Assembly: GCA_030609125.1 (NCBI GenBank)
Contig: JAUWCW010000014.1
Coordinates: 1 to 17,357, forward strand
Direction: 5' to 3'
Origin: JAUWCW01 sp030609125 [NCBI: Candidatus Rokuibacteriota bacterium]
GTDB lineage: Bacteria; JAUVQV01
Length of the DNA stretch: 17,357 nt
Under the pieces are notes generated by a model. It had not been told where the DNA came from, did not search any database, and saw only the letters and a program-made list of their open reading frames with translations. Shown here one piece after another: positions 1-6,847 of the stretch; the stretch's first letter is position 1; the number at the start of each line of letters is the position of its first letter. Made by a program: the position numbers and the translations under genes.

Positions 1-834
1 GCGGAAGGGCACCACCCAGGCGGCACGCGCCCTGCCTCCGGCGGGAACCCTGCCCCCCAGCCAGCTGTTCGGTCTGACGTAGTACAGATCGCTGGGAAAG
101 AGTTCCCCCTCCAACGCCATGCCCTCCAGGTAGCGGGAAACGCTCTTCCTCGCCAGGGCAAGCTGAGCTATTCTGGCCGCCGCCGTGCCTCCGATGATCG
201 CATCGGGAAAGGCCCCCAGGCCCAGGTAGTCGGCGGCAAGCTCAAAACGATAGAGACTCCCGGTCGACGCGTTGACGAGCAGCCTCGCCAGAGGATGAAA
301 GAAGAGAACCTCCTGTGGCTGGAGCGAGTAGCGCAGCTCGTAGTAGACGCTCTCTTTGCCTCTCACCCGGTAGCGCTCGATTCCCTCCAGGGAGAGGCCG
401 TGATTCGGGTAGAAGAGGGCCAGGTAGGCATCCCCCTTCGCCGAGACGGAGCCCATGGGGAGTATAGACTCTCCCCGCCTGCGCCGGCTGGAGTTTTCGA
501 AGTTCACATATTTTGACAGGAGCCCGCTCCAGACATCGAACGTCGCCTGATCGACGGGCCACCTCCCCCCGTCCTCGGCCGCCCGCCACCCCTCAACTTC
601 CGTGGAAAGCCGGCCGTGAGGAACGTGACGGCGGCTCATGTCATCGATTGCACCCGGGTCGAGGCCGAGACCAATCCGGACGCGGGCGACCTCCCGCAGC
701 GCCGCCTCGACGGAACCGTCGTCCGCAGCGGAGGCGAGTCCCGTACCGCAGACCAGCAGAACCGCCGCGACGACGGTGGCTAAACGCCTCCCCGCCCCGG
801 GGCGGGATGGTTCATGCTTCCGCGATTGCTTCAT
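1..834 (-). CDS. Exported protein of unknown function (3' end beyond left edge)
   Basis: I do not recognise this protein. The minus strand is open without a stop from the ATG at 834 to base 1 (278 codons), so the C-terminus lies outside the window. The N-terminus looks like a Sec signal peptide: a basic stretch (MKQSRKHEPSR...GRR), a hydrophobic core (ATVVAAVLLVCGTGLA, about residues 20-34), then a likely cleavage site ASA-ADD near residue 37. The mature part is mixed alpha/beta in character, rich in Arg, Tyr and Leu, with no CxxCH, no lipobox and no obvious catalytic motif. No clear Shine-Dalgarno precedes the ATG and no in-frame ATG or GTG lies just upstream, so the start is chosen mainly from the signal peptide. 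It lies 136 nt downstream of the ferredoxin gene on the same strand and could be co-transcribed. The reading frame is well supported; the function is unknown. Confidence 0.75.
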   Translation of the reverse strand, partial: MKQSRKHEPSRPGAGRRLATVVAAVLLVCGTGLASAADDGSVEAALREVARVRIGLGLDPGAIDDMSRRHVPHGRLSTEVEGWRAAEDGGRWPVDQATFDVWSGLLSKYVNFENSSRRRRGESILPMGSVSAKGDAYLALFYPNHGLSLEGIERYRVRGKESVYYELRYSLQPQEVLFFHPLARLLVNASTGSLYRFELAADYLGLGAFPDAIIGGTAAARIAQLALARKSVSRYLEGMALEGELFPSDLYYVRPNSWLGGRVPAGGRARAAWVVPFR

Positions 835-891
835 GCACAGTTTTTGATGCCGACAGAGCCGCTTCTGTTACTGCCCGGAAATAGGGAAAGG

Positions 892-922
892 GCCCTCATG
901 ACGGCTTTTCCGCCGCGAGGGC
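892..922 (-). terminator. Possible weak terminator hairpin after the ferredoxin gene
   Basis: GCCCTC (892-897) pairs with GAGGGC (917-922), and inside it CGGC (902-905) pairs with GCCG (912-915). Read on the minus strand, the stem is followed by CCCTTTCCCTATTTCC, which is only moderately T-rich. It could partly terminate ferredoxin transcription before the exported-protein gene, but the inner loops are imperfect and the T-tract is poor. Confidence 0.3.
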
Positions 923-970
923 TCCCTGAATCTGCGTTTCGGTGCCGCACGATGCGGCGGCGGACGAGGG

Positions 971-1171
971 CTAGTCCTCCACCTCGAACTTGATGATCTC
1001 CACGGGGCAGTTGTCGGCTGCTTCCCTGATGCAGTCATCGTTGGCCTCGAAATCAGCGCCTTCCATGATGGTCGTCGTCTCTTCACCCATGCTGAAAACT
1101 TCGGGGCACAGGTCCTCGCAGACGCCGCAGATCGTACACTCGTCTTCGACCCAAACTTTCGTAATTGCCAT
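971..1171 (-). CDS. Single-cluster ferredoxin, Desulfovibrio gigas type
   Basis: This small (66 aa), acidic, soluble electron-transfer protein should carry one [4Fe-4S] or [3Fe-4S] cluster in the cytoplasm. The cluster motif is C12-x2-C15-x2-C18, closed by C55-Pro (motif NCPVE). Two further cysteines, C22 (followed by Pro) and C47, sit where D. gigas ferredoxin has its extra pair, which can form a disulfide or, in related two-cluster ferredoxins, ligate a second cluster. All the usual second-cluster ligands are not present, so a single cluster is most likely. Length matches the family (about 58-66 aa). A strong AAGGAG lies 9-10 nt before the ATG. A good promoter candidate (1257-1285) sits upstream. 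The redox partner cannot be deduced; the next gene on the strand is an exported protein of unknown function. Confidence 0.93.
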   Translation of the reverse strand: MAITKVWVEDECTICGVCEDLCPEVFSMGEETTTIMEGADFEANDDCIREAADNCPVEIIKFEVED

Positions 1172-1256
1172 CTTCCCACTCCTTCCTGAAGGTCATTTGC
1201 GCGGGCCGGAACACCGCCGGGGCTCTCCCGGGCGATTCCCGACAACACAGCCGCGT

Positions 1257-1285
1257 AACATACCCGATCATTTCGATAATTTCAA
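1257..1285 (-). promoter_or_regulatory. Sigma70-type promoter for the ferredoxin gene
   Basis: On the minus strand TTGAAA (1280-1285, 5/6 to TTGACA) is followed after exactly 17 nt by TATGTT (1257-1262, 4/6 to TATAAT). Transcription would begin near 1250, giving a leader of about 79 nt before the ferredoxin ATG. A perfect 12-bp palindrome AAGAATATTCTT (1284-1295) overlaps the upstream edge of the -35 and could be an operator. Based on sequence match only. Confidence 0.5.
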
Positions 1286-1389
1286 GAATATTCTTCTCCG
1301 CCTTCCCCGATCCTGTCCGGGGGGAGGATGAGAAGACCTCTCGCCGGCCCCGCTTGACGGAAGGGAGGGCGGGTCCTACCATTCACGTT

Positions 1390-2316
1390 ATGGAAGAGTC
1401 AAGGCACCGGCTGCGCGACATTCTGGAGGCGGCCAACAGTGTCGTCCTCGGCAAGGAACAGGTGGTCCGCCTCGCCGTCTCCTGTCTCCTGGCCCGAGGC
1501 CACCTGCTCCTCGAGGACCTGCCGGGGGTCGGCAAGACGACTCTCGCCCTGGCCCTGGCGAAGATCCTCGGCCTGCTGTTCGGCCGCATCCAGTTCACTT
1601 CGGATCTTCTGCCGGCGGACATTCTCGGCGTTTCAGTCCTCGATCCCAAAAAAGGGACTCTGAGCTTCCGGCCCGGCCCCATCTTCCACCAGATCGTCCT
1701 CGCCGACGAGATCAACCGCGCCACCCCGAAAACCCAGAGTGCGCTTCTCGAGGCCATGGCTGAGGGCCAGGTCTCCACCGAGGGGCAGACCCACGCCCTC
1801 CCCCGGCCCTTCTTCGTCATCGCCACGCAGAACCCCGTCGAGCACTACGGCACCTTTCCCCTTCCCGAATCGCAGATGGACCGCTTCATGATGGTCATCA
1901 ACATGGGCTACCCGAACCGCGACGCCGAGAGAGGCCTTCTGGAGAGCCTCGACATCCGGCGCCGCATCGACCGGCTATCGCCCCTGACGGGGTCGGAGGA
2001 GCTGCTGCGAATCCAGGACCATGTGGAGAGCGTCCGGGTGGCGCCGTCACTGCTGGAGTACGTCCTGGACTTTGCCGACTCTTCCCGCACCTCGGACCGG
2101 CTCCTGGCGGGCATCTCCCCCCGGGGGTCGGAGTCGTGGGTCAAGGCGGCCAAGGCGCTTGCCTTCCTGTCGGGTCGGGACTACTGCGTCCCCGAGGACC
2201 TGCAGGCCGTGGCAGAGGTGGTCCTCTCCCACCGCATTCTTCCCTCCGCCGAATTCGAAAAGGTCGAGCGAAGCTCCCTTGTGAGAGAGATCCTCAGGGG
2301 CGTGCCCGTGCGGTGA
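1390..2316 (+). CDS. MoxR-family AAA+ ATPase
   Basis: This 308-aa cytoplasmic AAA+ ATPase of the MoxR family acts as a chaperone-like remodelling factor for partner proteins. Visible motifs are Walker A LPGVGKTT (about residues 44-51), Walker B IVLADEINR (102-110, D106/E107), sensor 1 ATQNP (145-149), and an arginine-finger-like region around SQMDRF (161-166). The frame is open further upstream (to 1165), but that part runs antisense through the ferredoxin promoter and has no MoxR-like sequence. The ATG at 1390 gives the normal family N-terminus (an amphipathic helix, then VVLGKEQV). The Shine-Dalgarno is poor: a GGAGGG run lies about 20 nt away. It heads a MoxR-DUF58-transglutaminase operon, and its TGA overlaps the GTG of the next gene (GTGA). 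This gene order is common in bacteria; the exact client is unknown, with the DUF58 protein the obvious candidate. I could not find a convincing plus-strand promoter. Confidence 0.93.
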   Translation: MEESRHRLRDILEAANSVVLGKEQVVRLAVSCLLARGHLLLEDLPGVGKTTLALALAKILGLLFGRIQFTSDLLPADILGVSVLDPKKGTLSFRPGPIFHQIVLADEINRATPKTQSALLEAMAEGQVSTEGQTHALPRPFFVIATQNPVEHYGTFPLPESQMDRFMMVINMGYPNRDAERGLLESLDIRRRIDRLSPLTGSEELLRIQDHVESVRVAPSLLEYVLDFADSSRTSDRLLAGISPRGSESWVKAAKALAFLSGRDYCVPEDLQAVAEVVLSHRILPSAEFEKVERSSLVREILRGVPVR

Positions 2317-3245
2317 GAAAGAAGCTCCGGTTCCGCAAGATCCACCTCCGGGTGAGCCGCGCCGGGGCCCTTTTCATCGCCTTCACTCTCACCACCGGGG
2401 TCGTCGCCGTCAACTCCGGCAACAACCTTCTTTTCATCCTCGTTGCCGCCCTTCTCTCGCTCCTCTCTCTCTCGGGAATCCTGGCCTACCTCAACATTCA
2501 CGGCCTCGATGTATCCCTGCGCGCCCCCGGCGAGGTCTTCGCCGGCCGCCCTGTGACAGTGCGGCTCGAGCTCACCAACCGCAAGGGGCGGCTCCCCTCC
2601 TTTCTCCTCACCTGCGAGGGGGACCGGGGGGGAGAGGTAATCACCGAGCTTCGGCCGAACGAGACGATGAGCCTCAAGGTGAGAACGACATTCTCCCGCC
2701 GGGGGCGGCAGCCCTTGGAGGAGATGGTTCTCACGTCGGAATTCCCCTTCGGGCTCGTCCGCCGGGGCGGCTCGTTCTCACCCGACTCGACCTGCATCGT
2801 CTACCCCGAGCCGAAGCCCGTGACGTGGGAGTTCGTCGAGGAGGCGGAGCGCGAGGGCGAGGACCTCTCGTCGCCCCTGGCGGGAGTCGGCGGCGACTAC
2901 CGGGGGCAGAGGGATTACGTCCCCGGCGACAGCCTCTCCCGAGTGCAGTGGAAGGGGTGGCTCCGCCACCGACGCCTGATGACGAAGGAGTTCGAATCCG
3001 AGGGCGCATCACCGGTGGTCTTCTCCTACGCCTCGGTCCCTGGTCCCGGCAGGGAGGAGAGGCTCAGCCAGCTCTCGTGGCTGGTGAAGACCGCCTTCCG
3101 GCGCGGCAGAGCGGTGGGACTCGTGCTCCCGGACAGAACCTTTCCGCCCGCGGCGGGAACACTTCACCGCACGGCCGTTCTGACGGCCCTCGCCCTCTTC
3201 GGAGCAGACGATGCAGACGCGAAGAATCAGCCTCTTCTTCAGTAG
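2313..3245 (+). CDS. DUF58-domain membrane protein
   Basis: This is a 310-aa protein with two N-terminal membrane helices (about residues 19-33 and 39-59) followed by a soluble region. The DUF58 signature lies at about residues 193-227: GDYRGQRDYVPGDSLSRVQW, then a basic WLRHRRLMTKEFE stretch, matching the family pattern of an Arg-x-Tyr-x-x-Gly-Asp block followed by a Trp-Lys. DUF58 proteins almost always accompany MoxR ATPases and often membrane transglutaminases, in modules linked to envelope or surface-protein maturation; the biochemical activity is not established. The start is a GTG at 2313 that overlaps the moxR-type stop by 4 nt, with AGGGG about 12 nt upstream, indicating translational coupling. 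The last 35 nt overlap the next gene. The call is firm at family level; the mechanism is inferred from neighbours. Confidence 0.9.
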   Translation: MRKKLRFRKIHLRVSRAGALFIAFTLTTGVVAVNSGNNLLFILVAALLSLLSLSGILAYLNIHGLDVSLRAPGEVFAGRPVTVRLELTNRKGRLPSFLLTCEGDRGGEVITELRPNETMSLKVRTTFSRRGRQPLEEMVLTSEFPFGLVRRGGSFSPDSTCIVYPEPKPVTWEFVEEAEREGEDLSSPLAGVGGDYRGQRDYVPGDSLSRVQWKGWLRHRRLMTKEFESEGASPVVFSYASVPGPGREERLSQLSWLVKTAFRRGRAVGLVLPDRTFPPAAGTLHRTAVLTALALFGADDADAKNQPLLQ

Positions 3246-5175
3246 CGCCCTGGCCCTGACGGGGGCGGCGGCGGTCGCCTTCTCGCCCATACCCGCCGCG
3301 TACGGGGTCCTGATCGTTCTCGCCGCTCTCTGCGGCCTCGTCTGGGACCTGAGAGACGGGCATTTCCTGCCACGGATGTTTCTCACCCTTCTCGGTCTGG
3401 GCGGTTTTCTCTTCACCCTCCTCCCCTTCAGGAGGGAAACCCTGGCGGAACAGTCCCTGGCGGCGCTGACGGTCCTGCTTGCCGTGAAGCTTCTTGAGCG
3501 AAAGGCGAGACGCGACCACCTGCAGATACTCGCCCTGTCGGCTATCATCACCGTCGGCGCCGGATCGCTCGCGCCGGAGCTTGTCTTCGGGAGCCTCATC
3601 CTGCTCGTCTGTGTTCTGGGGACTTTCTTCCTGGTCTGGCTTCCCTTCTCCGAGAACTGGAACCCCGCGGGAGAGACCCCCGGGCTGCTGGGCCGCCTGG
3701 CGGGCATCAGCCTGGGGATGATCATCCTTGCCTTTCCCCTGGCGTTCGCCCTCTTCATCGTCCTGCCCAGGTCGGTCAATCCCTTCTGGGGAGGCCTGAC
3801 CACGTCACAGAGGCAGGTGAGCGGATTCTCCGAGGAGATTTCCCTCGGAGAGGTGGGCAAGCTCGCCGTCAGCCGGGATGTCGCCTTCCGCGCCGAGATG
3901 GTCGATCCCGCAGCCCCCCTGCCGGGGATCCCTTACTGGCGGGGTGTCGTCATGGAACAGACGGACGGGCGCGGCTGGTCGTCGGTTCGGGAATCGGTCT
4001 CCATGCGGAAGTTTCCCACCACCGATGTCGTCCGCGTCACCTACTACGTCGAGCCCCACGGCGGGCACCAGCTCTTTCTCCTCGAACAGGCCTCGGCAGC
4101 CTTCATAGGGCTTCGTCCCCACCCGCTCTCGAAGGGGCGCACCCTCCGCCTCCGCCGGCCCCTCTACCGCAGAATCCGCTACCAGGGGCTCTCGCGCCCC
4201 CTGCCTTCGCGTCCGGCCGGGCTCTCCGCCGAGGAGCGCCGGCGCAACCTGGAACTGCCTTCGGACTTCTCGCCCCGGATCCGGGAACTGGCCCTCGAGG
4301 TGGCGGGGGGAGCGGCAAACGCCCGGGAGGTGGCAGACAGGATGCTCGCCTTTTTCGCGACCCGCTTCACGTACACCCTGGACGTCCCGCCCGTGGGTGG
4401 AAATCCCCTGGAGGCGTTTCTCTTTCAGCACCGCTCCGGCTACTGCGAGTACTTCGCCTCCGCCATGGCCGTCATGCTTCGTTCGGCGGATATTCCCTCC
4501 CGGCTCGTGGCCGGTTACCTCGGCGGGGAATACAATGCGAACGGAAACTACTACCTCGTCACGCAGGCGGCGGCCCACACGTGGGTCGAGGCCCGGATCG
4601 GAGAGGAGGGCTGGCGGCGCCTCGACCCAACGCCGGCGGCGAGCGAACTGGGCGGCACCATCGCCTCCCGCGACGCGGGGCGGACAGTCCTCTGGCTGGA
4701 CTCACTCAGAATGAAGTGGAACAGCTGGGTCGTTCAGTACGATGCGGCGGTCCAGGTGGGGATCGTGCGCAAGGGCGCCCGCACCCTCTCCCGGGCGCGG
4801 CTCCCGCACCCCTCCCGGGGAGGCGTGGTCCGGTTCGCCCTCGGGGCCGTTTGTGCGACGGCGATTGTTATCTGGTGGCGCAGGAGAAGGCCCGGCGCCG
4901 TTGATGCGCTGCAGGAGCGCTACGGCAGGTTCAACCGCCTCATGGCCCGCCGCGACATCGAGCGGGAGCCTCACGAGGGCCCGCTCGCCTTCGGGGCCCG
5001 CGTCGCCGCCCTGTGGCCGGAGGCGGGGCCGGACGCAGGGAAGTTCGCCGCCGGCTACGCCAGGCTGCGCTACGGCACGGTGAAGACGGATCCCGGGGAC
5101 CTGGCGGAACTGGACGAAATACTCTCTCGCCTGCGGGGGCTGGCAAGGGGCGGGCATAGACCTGCCCCTCGATAA
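3211..5175 (+). CDS. TgpA-like membrane transglutaminase (DUF3488 / transglutaminase core / DUF4129-like tail)
   Basis: This 654-aa inner-membrane protein has three parts. Residues 1-186 carry about six hydrophobic helices (DUF3488-like). The central periplasmic domain has a transglutaminase-like core with a papain-type triad: Cys412 in GYCEYFA, His456 in AAAHTWVE and Asp472 in LDPTP. A last helix (about 539-556) is followed by a basic WWRRRRP and a cytoplasmic tail of about 95 residues resembling DUF4129. The layout matches Pseudomonas aeruginosa TgpA, a membrane protein with periplasmic transglutaminase activity that is essential in that species. All three triad residues are intact, so activity is expected, either on proteins or as a peptidase; the substrate is unknown. 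GGAG (3201-3204) lies 6 nt before the ATG, and the 35-nt overlap with the DUF58 gene suggests coupled translation. The gene ends 2 nt before a strong terminator hairpin. Confidence 0.92.
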   Translation: MQTRRISLFFSSALALTGAAAVAFSPIPAAYGVLIVLAALCGLVWDLRDGHFLPRMFLTLLGLGGFLFTLLPFRRETLAEQSLAALTVLLAVKLLERKARRDHLQILALSAIITVGAGSLAPELVFGSLILLVCVLGTFFLVWLPFSENWNPAGETPGLLGRLAGISLGMIILAFPLAFALFIVLPRSVNPFWGGLTTSQRQVSGFSEEISLGEVGKLAVSRDVAFRAEMVDPAAPLPGIPYWRGVVMEQTDGRGWSSVRESVSMRKFPTTDVVRVTYYVEPHGGHQLFLLEQASAAFIGLRPHPLSKGRTLRLRRPLYRRIRYQGLSRPLPSRPAGLSAEERRRNLELPSDFSPRIRELALEVAGGAANAREVADRMLAFFATRFTYTLDVPPVGGNPLEAFLFQHRSGYCEYFASAMAVMLRSADIPSRLVAGYLGGEYNANGNYYLVTQAAAHTWVEARIGEEGWRRLDPTPAASELGGTIASRDAGRTVLWLDSLRMKWNSWVVQYDAAVQVGIVRKGARTLSRARLPHPSRGGVVRFALGAVCATAIVIWWRRRRPGAVDALQERYGRFNRLMARRDIEREPHEGPLAFGARVAALWPEAGPDAGKFAAGYARLRYGTVKTDPGDLAELDEILSRLRGLARGGHRPAPR

Positions 5176-5177
5176 AA

Positions 5178-5207
5178 AGGGGAGGGCGGGATTTCCCGCC
5201 CTCCCCT
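5178..5207. terminator. Strong intrinsic terminator between convergent genes
   Basis: A 13-bp uninterrupted stem, mostly GC (left arm AGGGGAGGGCGGG, 5178-5190; loop ATTT 5191-5194; right arm 5195-5207). On the minus strand it is followed by TTTTTATC, a proper U-tract, so it is a textbook terminator for the propeller/heme gene ending at 5229. On the plus strand it starts 2 nt after the transglutaminase stop, but its tail (CTGCTGTTGC) is poorly T-rich, so termination in that direction is probably weaker. Confidence 0.9.
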
Positions 5208-5228
5208 CTGCTGTTGCTCGTTCCGTGC

Positions 5229-6353
5229 TTACTTCCAGTTGGCCTCGATGCCGCAGAGGATCGACTTGCCGTCGTAACCTTCGTCCTTGTGGCAGGCCCA
5301 GCAGACCGAGGTGGGCTCACCGACGATCTTCCTGTTCTGGATGTCGTAGAGCTGCACCCAGCCGTCGATGATCTTCTCTTCCGTGTTGATCTCCGGGTTG
5401 GACGCCCTGAGGGTCAGCAGCGCGTACTTGCTGTCGGGCGTCGGAATGGCGTCGTGGTTGTCGCCGGCCTGGCGATTTTCCTTGGCCACCAGCTTCAGGG
5501 TCTCGGCGTCGATCAGGAGCATCATGTCCGCCGCCGACTGCAGGATGTACTTGCCGTCGGGGGTGTAGTACATGCGGAAGGCGGTGCTCTTGCCGGGGTT
5601 TCCGCCCTTGATGACGCTCGACTGCAGGACCTTCGCCTCGCCCTTTTCGAGGGCCGCCATGTCGAGGACATAGAGCGCAAACTCACCGGTGACGCTCCAG
5701 CCTTCCTTGGTCGGGCCCTCCGACGGGGACTTGGCGAGGATCACGAACAGTCCCTTGCCGTCGGGGGTGTTGATGCCGTGGATGAACTTGTACTTCTTGT
5801 CGGGGTGGAACGCCGACACCATCACCCGCTCCTTGAGCTCCATCGTCTTCTTGTCGATGATGTCGATGTAGCCTTCGTGGGCCATGGAAATCGGTAGGTA
5901 GTACTTCTCGCTCTGGCCGGAGCCGCAGTAGTTGGCGCCCGCCCACGTCGCCTGCTCGGGCAGGGACAGGGTCTTGTCGATCAGGACCTTGCCGCTCTTC
6001 AAGTCGGATTTGCCGACGTGGAGCTGGTTGTTGGCAGCTTTGTCCTTCTTGTAGGTGGACCAGTACATGGTGTTGCGATCGTTTGTGTCAATCCGGGGAT
6101 CGTGAGTGGGATGGCTGGCAGCTTCTCCGATATCGATCCGGTCGATGGAAGTGATCTGAATCGGCTTCTTCGCCGAGGGGTCGATGCCGACCTCGACAAC
6201 AGCGAAGTGGCCGCCCATGCCCGCGACATACAGTGTCCCCGTGTACTGATGCTTCGCGGTAACCGGCGCGGGGCTGAAAAGGAGCATGCCCATCGCTACC
6301 ACCGCAACCGCCATACCCATGAACATGAAAACCTTCGTTGCCTTTTTCGTCAT
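5229..6353 (-). CDS. Exported beta-propeller-like protein with one C-terminal heme c site (CxxCH)
   Basis: This 374-aa protein has a clear signal peptide: MTKKATK, a hydrophobic core to about residue 28, and cleavage near VTA-KHQ. The mature part has repeated short strands of the YVTN/WD-like propeller kind, e.g. GTLYVAGMGGHFAVVEV, INTPDGKGLFVIL, YYTPDGKYILQS, LLIDAETLKLV and TPDSKYALLTL, spaced about 40-60 residues apart. A single CWACH motif (C351/C354/H355; bases 5289-5303) near the C-terminus should bind heme c in the periplasm. A GGGAG lies about 7 nt before the ATG. The gene has its own promoter candidate (6505-6533) and a strong downstream terminator, so it is probably monocistronic. 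It is likely a periplasmic electron carrier or substrate-binding redox protein; the partner is unknown. It resembles the propeller of cytochrome cd1-type proteins only in fold style, with no evidence for a d1 heme site. Confidence 0.85.
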   Translation of the reverse strand: MTKKATKVFMFMGMAVAVVAMGMLLFSPAPVTAKHQYTGTLYVAGMGGHFAVVEVGIDPSAKKPIQITSIDRIDIGEAASHPTHDPRIDTNDRNTMYWSTYKKDKAANNQLHVGKSDLKSGKVLIDKTLSLPEQATWAGANYCGSGQSEKYYLPISMAHEGYIDIIDKKTMELKERVMVSAFHPDKKYKFIHGINTPDGKGLFVILAKSPSEGPTKEGWSVTGEFALYVLDMAALEKGEAKVLQSSVIKGGNPGKSTAFRMYYTPDGKYILQSAADMMLLIDAETLKLVAKENRQAGDNHDAIPTPDSKYALLTLRASNPEINTEEKIIDGWVQLYDIQNRKIVGEPTSVCWACHKDEGYDGKSILCGIEANWK

Positions 6354-6504
6354 TCTTTTCTCCCTTGTGATGTGTCCGTTATCGGGCAGAACTTTCGGCC
6401 TTTCTGTCCGCCTTCACGAAAGGCGGATGCTCCTCCTTCACCTCACCTCCTTTTCTCCTTTCGGCCAATTCATTATTATTCCGGCAGACATTAACTTAAG
6501 CGAT

Positions 6505-6533
6505 ACGATAGGGCTTATATAATCTCATGTCAA
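6505..6533 (-). promoter_or_regulatory. Near-consensus sigma70-type promoter for the heme propeller gene
   Basis: On the minus strand a perfect TTGACA (6528-6533) is followed after 17 nt by TATCGT (6505-6510, 4/6 to TATAAT). Transcription would start near 6498, giving a leader of about 145 nt. It is one of the best promoter matches in the window, suggesting strong constitutive expression unless the leader is regulatory. Confidence 0.55.
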
Positions 6534-6773
6534 CTATTTTTTACCTTTGCGCTAAGATTCACGAACGCCCCTTCCTTACTCCTTGAAAATGAAAAAGAAA
6601 AACTTCTATCCCGGTACTCCTCAGCGGGACGACAAGTTCGGGGGCCGCCGCCTTTGAAATTGTTGAGTTGAATCCCCAGGATAAAAATATTGCAGCGCCT
6701 TGACGCGGCCGAAACCACACCTTTTTCATTTCTTCCCTGACTCTCAGCCCATCCGGAATGACGGACTTTTCGC

Positions 6774-6802
6774 TTGCCCCCTCACAGGGTCTTTTATACA
6801 AT
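6774..6802 (+). promoter_or_regulatory. Sigma70-type promoter for the purHDE operon
   Basis: TTGCCC (6774-6779, 4/6) is followed after 17 nt by TACAAT (6797-6802, 5/6). Transcription would begin near 6809, leaving a short leader of about 40 nt before the purH ATG with its AAGGAG. This placement argues against any purH start upstream of 6809. I see no recognisable purine-repressor operator. Confidence 0.45.
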
Positions 6803-6847
6803 GGCGGTTCCCGACACAGAAACACGTCATTCCAGCAAGGAGCCGAC

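Larger units (their letters stand above)
6354..6847. other. Divergent intergenic region (494 bp) between the heme propeller gene and purH
   Basis: This stretch is more AT-rich than its surroundings and holds no convincing gene. It contains the minus-strand promoter (6505-6533) with a leader of about 145 nt, and the plus-strand purH promoter candidate (6774-6802). The minus-strand leader has an 8-bp perfect hairpin (arms TCCGCCTT 6407-6414 and AAGGCGGA 6420-6427, 5-nt loop), two direct copies of CTTTCGGCC (6392-6400 and 6458-6466), and a perfect anti-16S match AAGGAGGTGA (minus strand, 6452-6443) far from the real start codon. Between 6540 and 6750 I see nothing clear apart from weak -35/-10-like matches around 6663-6691. 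Confidence 0.6.

Noticed and set aside
944-958. GCCGCA-CGA-TGCGGC hairpin as ferredoxin terminator
   Set aside because: Only 6 bp with a 3-nt loop and no U-tract on either strand.
1165-1389. N-terminal extension of the MoxR protein frame
   Set aside because: The extra 75 codons run antisense over the ferredoxin 5' end and promoter, are not MoxR-like, and the family start fits the ATG at 1390.
6354-6498. c-di-GMP/cGAMP (GEMM) riboswitch upstream of the heme protein gene
   Set aside because: I looked because such riboswitches precede cytochrome genes in Geobacter, but the conserved AAACC and GCAAAGC-type elements are absent.
6758-6847. 30-codon N-terminal extension of purH
   Set aside because: It crosses the predicted promoter (6774-6802). 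The ATG at 6848 has AAGGAG at 5 nt and gives the standard PurH N-terminus.
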